Below, piece after piece: positions 57,667 through 64,000 of a stretch of DNA of 64,000 nucleotides; position 1 is the stretch's first letter; every line of letters begins with the position of its first letter. The notes beneath the pieces were generated by a model, which was not told the DNA's origin, searched no databases, and worked only from the letters and a program-made list of their open reading frames with translations. The position numbers and the translations under genes are program-made. Source of the stretch: a virus; IMG/VR virus record IMGVR_UViG_3300046698_000540, positions 1 through 64,000 of that record. The stretch is one strand, 5' to 3'.

Positions 57667-59241
57667 CTACACTCCCGAGGCCTGCGCTCCTGCCTGTTTT
57701 TCGGCTTTGGCTGAGGACTCCTCGGCTGCCGCCGCCTCTGTCTTTGGCGGCTTTTTTCCGGGCGGCTTGGGACCTCCCGCACCGCCTGCTCCACCACTCA
57801 CACCAGCTTCCTGAAGATTCACGGCGTGGTTCAACTGCAACTCGTTTTCTTGCTCTGTTGCCTTTTGAAGCTCTTCGTCCACTTCGTCCAAAACCTTTTG
57901 TGCGTCGCTCACATCCAACTCGGCTGGCGCGATGTCATCGTGGATCAATTCCCGCAAGATCATGGCCCGGGAAAGCAGTTTCATCTGCTGCATGACGGTC
58001 AGCTCGTTCAACCGAAGCTGCTTGTCGCGCGGCAGGGGGTCCGGCCACTTCACGCCGCTGTAGTAAGGCAGGGGACGGCCATTGGCCTTGTAGTCTCCCA
58101 AAATTTCCCGGACGCGGAGAATTTGGTAGTTCACGTACTGGATGCCCTTCGTATACGTGAGCCGCTTCTTCTTCATGTGCTCCAGGATCGGAGCGAACTG
58201 GATGGCCAGGGCAACGCCAGACGTATTCGAGATCGGAACGTCGCCCCCAAAGGCAACCTTCGGCATGGAGCCAAGCTGGAACAACGTGTCCTTCAGATTC
58301 ATCAGGTACTCGCGTGCCGCCGCCAAATCGCCCTGCAGCTCCAGGTTCTCCACCCTGGCGTCCTTCGGCAGACCACTCCACACCTTACGGGCGCCTTTTT
58401 GCAGCGTGGAAGCCTTCGCGCCATAAATCACGGTCACCGGCGCCGCGTGGTAGTTGATGATGTCGCCCAAGTCGGTGGTCTTCTCGTTGAACTCCCGATT
58501 CGAGTCCACCACCTGGCCGATGTCCGACATGCCGAAAAATTCCGTGCCCACCATCAGGTTCGGAATATGCGTGAACGGAATTTCCCCCAAAAGGTTCGGC
58601 TTGGAATTGCTGATGGGCTGGCCGTCCCGCAGTTCCCAAACCTCATCCTTCGTCCAATACTGCCCCGCGACGTAGGTCCGAACCCTGACGCGGCCGAAAG
58701 CATTGCTCACCACTTCCGATTCGGGCCACTGCACCAGCAAACCGGAAAATCCGCGGTCGGAATTTCTGAAAAAAATCGGGAAAACAAATTCGCTTGGAAA
58801 GACGGTCAACTTTACGCGATCGCCAAAGACCGCATCGTTGTCGATCCCGACGTTTACCCAACAGTCGCCTGTCACCCCTCCGACTTGGCCCATCTGGAAA
58901 CCAAGCTGCCCAATGTGGTTTTTTTCCCACTCCTCGTTCAACAGGTCTTCGGCTGCCTGATAGGCGCTGCCGCGAAAATTCGCGTGGATCGTGAACTGAT
59001 TGCCGAACAGATATTGCGAGTGCTTGTCCACGAAAAGCTGCACGAAGTTCGCGGTGGTCACAGGCTCGCCGGCCTCGGGAACATAGTTCCAGTGGTTGCC
59101 CTTGTAGAAGTTCCAGAGCCTGCCGTATTGCAGAATGCGGGCGGCGTTCTGATGCCAGATGTCTATTTCGTGCCCCGACGTGATCGGGTAGTCCCGGTTC
59201 ACGCGATTCAGCGTGAACCTGGTCATGTCGCCCATGCTCAT
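57667..59241 (-). CDS. Portal protein (SPP1-gp6-like)
   Basis: A 524-residue protein forming the DNA entry ring at one capsid vertex. Text such as WHQNAARILQYGRLWNFYKG, FVQLFVDKHSQYLFGNQFTI, PFTHIPNLMVGTEFFGMSDI and GDVPISNTSGVALAIQFAPI is characteristic of the SPP1-like portal family, with the helical crown near the C-terminus (LNELTVMQQMKLLSRAMILR). The last 60 residues are Gly/Pro/Lys-rich. Neighbours: scaffold and capsid. Confidence 0.92.
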   Translation of the reverse strand: MSMGDMTRFTLNRVNRDYPITSGHEIDIWHQNAARILQYGRLWNFYKGNHWNYVPEAGEPVTTANFVQLFVDKHSQYLFGNQFTIHANFRGSAYQAAEDLLNEEWEKNHIGQLGFQMGQVGGVTGDCWVNVGIDNDAVFGDRVKLTVFPSEFVFPIFFRNSDRGFSGLLVQWPESEVVSNAFGRVRVRTYVAGQYWTKDEVWELRDGQPISNSKPNLLGEIPFTHIPNLMVGTEFFGMSDIGQVVDSNREFNEKTTDLGDIINYHAAPVTVIYGAKASTLQKGARKVWSGLPKDARVENLELQGDLAAAREYLMNLKDTLFQLGSMPKVAFGGDVPISNTSGVALAIQFAPILEHMKKKRLTYTKGIQYVNYQILRVREILGDYKANGRPLPYYSGVKWPDPLPRDKQLRLNELTVMQQMKLLSRAMILRELIHDDIAPAELDVSDAQKVLDEVDEELQKATEQENELQLNHAVNLQEAGVSGGAGGAGGPKPPGKKPPKTEAAAAEESSAKAEKQAGAQASGV

Positions 59242-59250
59242 ATTAGAGCC

Positions 59251-59670
59251 TCACTGTCCGTATCCTGCGTGCCCGCCTGGAAGTCCTGCGTGACCTAAGA
59301 CGTTGAAATCCTGACCAGACTTGTGCGTTCTGCTCCCTCGCTCGCCTATGACAACTGGCAGTTTTGCCATTCCCATCTCGCGTCCTATAGCCAGACGGTG
59401 GTGCCCGTCTTCTATATGGTAGTGTCCTTCACCCTCGTGGCGCAGAATGATAGGTGCCATACCGTGCTTGCGTACGTGCTCCTTGAACTTTTCCAAATAG
59501 GGGCGCTCGAATTTCTGAATGGAAGCGACCCTACCTGCATCCTGCAACTTCATCAGGTGTGCCTTGGTGGCCATAAAGCCCGAGGCACCTTGAGACTCGT
59601 GGATTGCTCGAGCAGCTCTGTGCGCTTCGCGCCGCTCGTGATCATCCCGTGCTTCTTCATCAACCGTCAT
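59251..59670 (-). CDS. ParB-like-domain protein with C-terminal tag
   Basis: A 139-residue protein starting MTVDEEARDDHERREAH, ATGA-coupled to the glycosyltransferase gene. Residues 45-110 resemble the small ParB/sulfiredoxin nuclease-like fold (YHIEDGHHRLAIGREMGMAK, LPVVIGERG), with the DG-x-HR motif. The last 23 residues are the shared tag (KSGQDFN, then VLGHAG, LPGGHAGYGQ). It may nick or bind DNA inside the virion; that is inference. Confidence 0.7.
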   Translation of the reverse strand: MTVDEEARDDHERREAHRAARAIHESQGASGFMATKAHLMKLQDAGRVASIQKFERPYLEKFKEHVRKHGMAPIILRHEGEGHYHIEDGHHRLAIGREMGMAKLPVVIGERGSRTHKSGQDFNVLGHAGLPGGHAGYGQ

Positions 59671-60905
59671 TTCCGCACTGTCTCCGTGAGGATAGCTTGC
59701 TCGATCTGACTCCAGACCGCTTCCCATCGGTAATGCTGGCGGTAGAACGTCTTAGCCCGAAGAACGTGGTTCGACTCCATCGTGTGCACGATGATCTTCG
59801 CCATGTCCCGGAAAAAAGCCGCCTTGTCTGGCATCTCCACCTGCTGCTGGTAGCTGCCGAACGTGAAATGCAGAGCGCTCCCTGGGCCGGCGATTTCCTG
59901 GAACATGGGCAGATTTTGGTTCAGCACCAAAAGCTGTCCACACAGAGCCGCCTCTGCGGGCGCGTATCCAAAAGATTCTGACTTCGATGGGCAAATAAAA
60001 AGGTTGCCTATCTGCATCAAATCGTGCACCACGGCCTGTGAAACTCCAACCTCAAACTCGGGATCGAACCGGCTGGTGAAAATCACTTCCCGGTCAGTGA
60101 GCCCCTGGTCGAACGCGTGGTTGATCAGAAACTTCACGTCGGCCCGGCGCTCATCCGTGTTGCACCAAGCGTTGCAGAAAATCAGGCGCACGCTTTTTCC
60201 GTGGCGTTTCAGTTGGCCGAACAACTCGATCACTTCCTTGGCGCCTTTTGGCTCGTAGCGATCGGTGGGGATCGGGTACACCTGAATGATGTCCGCCGCC
60301 AGCACGTCGTACTCGGTCACCAAACGCTCCGCCAGATCGGTGCGGAACATGTACTCGCGGGGATCTTTTGAATGCGGAATTATCAGCACGTTCTCCTGCC
60401 AGGTCCGAAAATGTTCCGCGCATCGAATGCGGTCCTGGTGGTTCGGATAAACGAGCTTCCCGTTGGGTGGCACCCGCCAGTAATCGCGCATGCCTCCACC
60501 CGGAACGGAATGCACCCAGTGAAAATGCGGAAAAGGCCAGAACGTAGCCGCTTCCTGCATTCCCAGGTTCAGCGGCAAATTCCAGCCCGTGAATAGAATG
60601 TCGTGCGAGAACAGGGCGTTCAGATCGCCGAGGCTGCCGGCCATCCACCGGCAAGCTGCTCTGCCCACGTCGATATGCTCCATGGGCAGTTCCGAAAGGC
60701 TTTTGTAATCCTTCTTGGCCCAAACAGGCAGCCCGGCGCGGATCTCAACCCAATCCGGCGCCTCGGGCCATTTGAAATCTTCAAGCCCAATCAATACGGG
60801 CGTGTGACCAGCGTGGTGAATCATCCGCAACTGCCCGAGCACCACAGCGGTTAAGCTGTAGTGATCCAACATTGCGGAGAAGGCCGTCAAAAGTCCAATT
60901 TTCAT
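59667..60905 (-). CDS. GT4-type glycosyltransferase
   Basis: A 412-residue enzyme. The N-terminus (MKIGLLTAFSAMLDHYSLTA) and the second Rossmann domain (FICPSKSESFGYAPAEAALC) carry the nucleotide-sugar E-x7-E signature of retaining GT-B family 4 transferases. It may glycosylate virion proteins such as the Thr/Ser-run tails or modified DNA bases. A glycosyltransferase between portal-side and S74-protein genes is unusual. It starts 69 bases after the S74 protein, with a hairpin between. Confidence 0.85.
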   Translation of the reverse strand: MKIGLLTAFSAMLDHYSLTAVVLGQLRMIHHAGHTPVLIGLEDFKWPEAPDWVEIRAGLPVWAKKDYKSLSELPMEHIDVGRAACRWMAGSLGDLNALFSHDILFTGWNLPLNLGMQEAATFWPFPHFHWVHSVPGGGMRDYWRVPPNGKLVYPNHQDRIRCAEHFRTWQENVLIIPHSKDPREYMFRTDLAERLVTEYDVLAADIIQVYPIPTDRYEPKGAKEVIELFGQLKRHGKSVRLIFCNAWCNTDERRADVKFLINHAFDQGLTDREVIFTSRFDPEFEVGVSQAVVHDLMQIGNLFICPSKSESFGYAPAEAALCGQLLVLNQNLPMFQEIAGPGSALHFTFGSYQQQVEMPDKAAFFRDMAKIIVHTMESNHVLRAKTFYRQHYRWEAVWSQIEQAILTETVRK

Positions 60906-60924
60906 GCCTCTCCAATCGAATGCG

Positions 60925-60949
60925 GGCGGCGCTTTTTTGGGGCGCCGCC
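60925..60949 (-). other. Strong hairpin between S74-protein and glycosyltransferase genes
   Basis: GGCGGCGC and GCGCCGCC form a perfect 8 bp stem; the loop contains a run of six T/A. In the minus-strand RNA no U-run follows the stem, so strong termination is not predicted. Confidence 0.5.
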
Positions 60950-60974
60950 TACACGGAGGTTAGCAGGTTTTCGG

Positions 60975-61913
60975 TCAGATGACCGGGCCATGGTAGCTTC
61001 GCCTGCGAACCGACGACGCTACTTCTTGCTGAGGTTCCTCGACCAGCGGCCCATCTTCAACGTAGGGGCCCACCAGAGCCATCAGGATCTGGGTATTCAC
61101 ATTGCCCAACCCCAACAGCTCGAACAGCTTGCCGTAGTTGATCTGCCACGGCTCATTCTCCGGAACAGGACCGCCAACAACAACGGCTTCCGGATAGCGC
61201 TCGTAAACTTCTTGCGCGAGAAGACCCACGTATACTTTCTTTTCGAGGTCGGCCTTGAAATAGAACGCGTACACGTTCAAGCCGAACACCTGTGCGATCT
61301 TGGACAGGATCTCCTTCAACCGGGCATCCGAGGTCGTGGTAGTCGTAGTGGTTGAAGTCGTAGTGGTCGAAGTCGTAGTGGTCGTGCTGGTCGAAGTGGT
61401 GCTGGAACTGGTCGTGCTCGTCAACCCGGTGAACGTGTTGACGAAAACCGCCAGCCAACTGCCGCCGCGGACATAGTTGTCAACCAGCTTTTTCGCCAGC
61501 CATTGGGAAATGTCCGGCGAAGGAATCATCGCGTATGCTCTTTCCACGATGTCCCTTTGGCGCACGATGCACGTGTAGGTGACACCGCCGATGGTCCCCG
61601 TGATCTGCACCCGGTCGTAGCCTGCCACCAGGGAGTAGCACGTCGCCTTGTTGCCAAATGTCACCGCAACCTGCGTCGTCGAACGCGGGTGTGTGATGTT
61701 GACCGTTCGGCTTGCCACGAGATTGTTGATGAGCTGGTCCATGCGGGCCCAGTCATCCAAGAACGCTTGCGCCACGCTGGTACCCGTCAGTTCCGTGGGG
61801 TTGAAAGGCTTGGTCCATTCCATCAGATGCGAATTGCCGTCAACCGTACCCGACAAGAGCCAGGAGCCTTCGGCATCGAAAGGAACAGCCGCTGTAATAA
61901 TCACTGTAGACAT
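60975..61913 (-). CDS. Virion protein with Thr/Ser linker and S74 self-cleaving chaperone
   Basis: A 312-residue protein. Residues 1-160 form a beta domain (MSTVIITAAVPFDAEG start). Residues 165-195 are almost all Thr and Ser. Then SDARLKEILSKIAQVFGLNV, YAFYFKADLEKKVYVGLLAQ, EVYERYPEAV and INYGKLFELL match the intramolecular chaperone domain of endosialidase-type (peptidase S74) fibres, in which a Ser at the start of the domain cleaves the chain. Cleavage before S195 would leave the Thr/Ser run as a new C-terminus. S74 proteins usually sit among tail-fibre genes, not next to terminase and portal. Confidence 0.85.
   Translation of the reverse strand: MSTVIITAAVPFDAEGSWLLSGTVDGNSHLMEWTKPFNPTELTGTSVAQAFLDDWARMDQLINNLVASRTVNITHPRSTTQVAVTFGNKATCYSLVAGYDRVQITGTIGGVTYTCIVRQRDIVERAYAMIPSPDISQWLAKKLVDNYVRGGSWLAVFVNTFTGLTSTTSSSTTSTSTTTTTSTTTTSTTTTTTTSDARLKEILSKIAQVFGLNVYAFYFKADLEKKVYVGLLAQEVYERYPEAVVVGGPVPENEPWQINYGKLFELLGLGNVNTQILMALVGPYVEDGPLVEEPQQEVASSVRRRSYHGPVI
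61329..61421 (-). repeat. Thr/Ser codon run
   Basis: About 31 consecutive Thr/Ser codons written with varied ACN and AGC/TCN codons (many ACGACTTC and ACGACC steps), a low-complexity tract prone to slippage. Similar but shorter runs end the proteins at 39637, 43219 and 49234. Confidence 0.85.
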
Positions 61914-61950
61914 GGTTTTCTGCTTACCTCCTCTTTTCGTCAATGAAGCG

Positions 61951-62154
61951 CTATCGTGTTTCGGTGTCCACGCGGGTACGCTCCTGGCTCGCGCGGTTCT
62001 GATCGCCATGCCCTCCCGGAGGGGGACCTTTCCGCGGACTTCCTACTCGGGAGCCTGGAGGAACGCGGGGATTTCCGGGCGGCGTAGAAAAACCGCGGCC
62101 GGAGGTATTGTCTTGCGAGAATGCGCCCTCGCCGGGGCGCGCTTTGACTGCCAT
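61951..62154 (-). CDS. Small Gly/Pro/Arg-rich protein
   Basis: A 67-residue protein starting MAVKARPGEGAFSQDN after GAGGAATAAGCT. It is Gly/Pro/Arg-rich with no hydrophobic core and contains PPPGGHGDQ, loosely like the Gly/His tag of other small proteins here. No family is recognised. Confidence 0.5.
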   Translation of the reverse strand: MAVKARPGEGAFSQDNTSGRGFSTPPGNPRVPPGSRVGSPRKGPPPGGHGDQNRASQERTRVDTETR

Positions 62155-62157
62155 AGC

Positions 62158-62355
62158 TTATTCCTCCTTGGCGCCTTCGTGCTCTTCCTTGGCGGCCTGC
62201 TTGTGCTTGTGGTGCTGGGCCAGGTGGTGCTTGTGCTTCGCCGAGTGGTGCTTCTCTTCGTCCCACTCTCCCTGTTTGGCCGCTTCGTCCGCCAGGCCTT
62301 TGTGATGCTCCGCGAGCTTGCCGTGCATATCTGCTTCGTCACAATGAGAACACAT
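62158..62355 (-). CDS. Small His-rich protein with N-terminal CxxC
   Basis: A 65-residue protein starting MCSHCDEADMHGKLAEH with 16 histidines, many in HKHHLAQHHKHK, and alternating Lys/Glu. It could bind metal ions or act as a charged packaging protein. No family is recognised. GAGGA precedes the ATG. Confidence 0.55.
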   Translation of the reverse strand: MCSHCDEADMHGKLAEHHKGLADEAAKQGEWDEEKHHSAKHKHHLAQHHKHKQAAKEEHEGAKEE

Positions 62356-62364
62356 GGTTCCTCC

Positions 62365-62826
62365 TCAGAAACTTCCGGTATACCCAGACAGTGGGCCGGT
62401 CAGGCTCTGCTTCGCCAGCAGGGCGAGGATCTGTGCCACTCGCTGCGTGAAGAGCGGCGTCGTCATCAGCGACCAGTCCAGGAAGCTCACCGTGCTCATG
62501 GTGATCGTGAAGGACGTGCTGTACACCGTGGCCGTGATCGACACCTGACCGTAGCCCGGATTCGTAACCGGCGATGCACCAAATGTCACCGTTGGTAAAT
62601 CCGGCAGATTGGAAACCGTAACCACCTGATTCGCCAACTGCGCGATCGCCGCAAGGTAGGCCGCGATTTCGGCCAAGACCATGGCGGCCAGTTTGGACGC
62701 CGGCATGGAGATTTGATCGAGGGCCACGTTGTCTTTGGCGTACAAATAATTGGTCACCCCGCCGCCCGTTGCTTTCACGTAGAGCCGGTTCAGATCCGGG
62801 TCCACGCTGAGACTCGTTACTGTCAT
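62365..62826 (-). CDS. Hypothetical head-module protein
   Basis: A 153-residue protein starting MTVTSLSVDPDLNRLYV. It has beta-strands and one hydrophobic helix (SKLAAMVLAEIAAYLAAIAQ). No motif is recognised. It lies among terminase-proximal genes. Confidence 0.5.
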   Translation of the reverse strand: MTVTSLSVDPDLNRLYVKATGGGVTNYLYAKDNVALDQISMPASKLAAMVLAEIAAYLAAIAQLANQVVTVSNLPDLPTVTFGASPVTNPGYGQVSITATVYSTSFTITMSTVSFLDWSLMTTPLFTQRVAQILALLAKQSLTGPLSGYTGSF

Positions 62827-62835
62827 AAAACGCTC

Positions 62836-63165
62836 CTATTGACTGATTTTTCCGCGCGCCTCGGCGCGGCGTTGCTGAAACTCGCTGCCCCGGTACTCTT
62901 CCCGGCCGTCGTGCATCTCGTGGGTCGCCGCCGGCGCATGGCCCGGTTCGCCAAGCACGAAGTGATCCTGGAAGGAAATAGCCGTGCCCACCTTGGCCAG
63001 ACCTTGAACAGCACCTCTCACAGACCACTTGTGCGGGGTTTTATCCAGATGTCCAGGGGCTTTGTGCTTGTGCGTTTCGACCAGACCACAATCCGTGCAC
63101 ACCCTTGGTTCGGGGCTGCCCGTCATGAAATTTGCGAACTTTTGACCTTTGCTTCGAATGCTCAC
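62836..63165 (-). CDS. Small CxxC protein
   Basis: A 109-residue protein starting MSIRSKGQKFANFMTGS. VCTDCGLVETHKH offers a CxxC-x(n)-H-x-H metal site. It has an ATGA junction with the tagged gene upstream. No family is recognised. Confidence 0.55.
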   Translation of the reverse strand: MSIRSKGQKFANFMTGSPEPRVCTDCGLVETHKHKAPGHLDKTPHKWSVRGAVQGLAKVGTAISFQDHFVLGEPGHAPAATHEMHDGREEYRGSEFQQRRAEARGKISQ

Positions 63166-63452
63166 ATGGACCTCCCGTAGCCGGCGTGCCCGCCCGGCAA
63201 CGCGGCATGGCCCAGAATGTTGAAGTCTTGACCGGACCGCTCTAAACTGGATTTGGCGCCTGTTCTGGCAAACTTCAACTGGGAATGCGTTTGCCTGTGC
63301 GGGCCGAACCGCGGTTCTGCGCCGGCCTTTTTCGCCTTAGCACTCCAGTTCTTTCCGTGGTGTGCCTTCAGCATTTTCTTGTGCTCTGGGGTGGCTCGAC
63401 CTTGTGCATGAGCCTCTTCCGCTTCCGTTAAAAAATCCGCTGTTCTGGACAT
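63162..63452 (-). CDS. Tagged small basic protein next to terminase
   Basis: A 96-residue protein starting MSRTADFLTEAEEAHAQ, chosen over a GTG nine bases upstream because GAGGG lies just before this ATG. The body is Lys/Ala-rich and helical (EHKKMLKAHHGKNWSAKAKK). The C-terminal 25 residues are the shared tag (RSGQDFN, ILGHAA, LPGGHAGYGRSM). It lies 5 bases after the terminase stop. Confidence 0.7.
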   Translation of the reverse strand: MSRTADFLTEAEEAHAQGRATPEHKKMLKAHHGKNWSAKAKKAGAEPRFGPHRQTHSQLKFARTGAKSSLERSGQDFNILGHAALPGGHAGYGRSM

Positions 63453-63457
63453 GGCCC

Positions 63458-64000
63458 TCACAATCTATGAAACGGCATTTCACGATCCGACGCAAGTCCT
63501 CGCTGGTGGCGGCCCTTGCCGGGATTCAGGAAGAAGTTGTCGTGCTCCTCGATCTCCCTGTTCTCATCGGCAACAAAGTCGCACGCCAAACAGCCAAGCA
63601 TCAAGCTGGAACAGAAGTCCTTATAGGAGGTCTCGTCCCCGGCCTCCACGGCCAAATAAGCGCCACGGTAGACCTTTTGCAGATTCGTCATCTGCGAGAC
63701 GAAATTGCGCTGCTTCTGGCCCTTTCGGGCTCGTTCGCTGTTGGGGTATTCGAATCGTTCGTTCTGCAGGTCCGCTAGAAGGCGTGAGTAACCGTCGTGG
63801 TTGGTCGATTGGTCCGCAATGAACCGTATCAGCTCCAGCTCGTTCGCGGCAATTTGCGCCTGGAAATAATTCTCCAGCATATCCGCCATTGCCTCGCCGA
63901 CGCCCGTGGCGTCGATCATGATCCGCTTCAATCCCCGGTAGTTGACCAAGAAGTCCCGGATCTGGCTGAACTGCGCGACATAATCGTCGCCAGTGATCTG
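63458..64000 (-). CDS. terL: Terminase large subunit, C-terminal nuclease part (cut by window edge)
   Basis: About 180 C-terminal residues are visible. IMIDATGVGEAMADMLENYF carries the conserved acidic residue and G-x-G helix of the RNase H-like nuclease of large terminases; the frame continues upstream without a start (DDYVAQFSQIRDFLVNYRG), so the ATPase domain lies outside the window. It cuts concatemeric DNA during packaging. The end of this gene begins the tagged-protein and structural operon. Confidence 0.8.
   Translation of the reverse strand, partial: QITGDDYVAQFSQIRDFLVNYRGLKRIMIDATGVGEAMADMLENYFQAQIAANELELIRFIADQSTNHDGYSRLLADLQNERFEYPNSERARKGQKQRNFVSQMTNLQKVYRGAYLAVEAGDETSYKDFCSSLMLGCLACDFVADENREIEEHDNFFLNPGKGRHQRGLASDREMPFHRL

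Noticed and set aside
57826-59298. A 490-codon open frame on the plus strand
   Set aside because: It is exactly antisense to the portal gene and has no family resemblance; long antisense frames are expected at this G+C.
1-64000. Classical CRISPR array, diversity-generating retroelement, tRNA genes, integrase
   Set aside because: I scanned for direct repeats of array type, reverse-transcriptase motifs, tRNA-like cloverleaf with T-loop and recombinase motifs and found none.

Overview
The window is a gene-dense, GC-rich stretch (roughly 55-60% G+C by eye) of a tailed double-stranded DNA bacteriophage (Caudoviricetes). Every gene I can support lies on the minus strand, so transcription runs from coordinate 64000 toward 1. 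A portal, scaffold, N4-gp56-type major capsid protein, tail tube, lambda-G/T-like frameshifted chaperone pair, 1521-residue tape measure and tip proteins, with no recognisable contractile sheath, point to a long-tailed siphovirus. No integrase, rRNA, tRNA, insertion sequence or ordinary CRISPR array is visible. The host cannot be named from the sequence. The promoters fit a bacterial sigma70 consensus.

Layout in transcription order. 64000-53.5 kb: terminase C-terminus, several small His-rich proteins, a self-cleaving S74-chaperone protein, a glycosyltransferase, portal, scaffold, capsid, decoration and connector proteins. 53.5-34.2 kb: tail completion proteins, tail tube, frameshifted assembly chaperones, tape measure, tip and hub proteins, and a large TIM-barrel-like tail protein. 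34.2-33.8 kb: a promoter cluster. 33.8-16.4 kb: an AP2-HNH endonuclease, helicase loader, DUF932 protein, many tiny zinc-binding proteins, DnaB-like helicase, uracil-DNA glycosylase, ParB-like protein, TOPRIM primase, family A DNA polymerase, SF2 helicase and HNH endonuclease. 16.4-7.1 kb: a probable ssDNA-binding protein, RecA, a resolvase-like nuclease, a Cas4/RecB-type nuclease and a SpoVS homologue. 7.1-3.5 kb: HNH endonuclease, QueD, a lysozyme-like endolysin and QueE. 3.5-0 kb: a small membrane protein, a deoxyribosyltransferase-like protein and exported tail-fibre-like proteins.

Replication, recombination and repair genes form a nearly self-sufficient replisome. QueD and QueE suggest 7-deazaguanine metabolism, either for DNA modification or tRNA queuosine, but FolE, QueC and any DNA-inserting transglycosylase are not in the window. 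Three modules carry near-consensus promoters with a shared CTTTACAAA box, and two of these lead into folded 5' leaders. Many early genes share the start context GGTGAACATG.

The most unusual signals are: (1) a family of unrelated small proteins ending in the same glycine/histidine-rich C-terminal peptide, conserved in protein but divergent in DNA; (2) two intergenic elements with a conserved core inside covarying 25-27 bp stems, whose core ends look like CRISPR-repeat termini; (3) Thr/Ser-run tails on four or more virion proteins, one generated by predicted S74 self-cleavage; (4) a uracil-DNA glycosylase ending in an SSB-type acidic tip; (5) Cys4 insertions in both the DNA polymerase and RecA.
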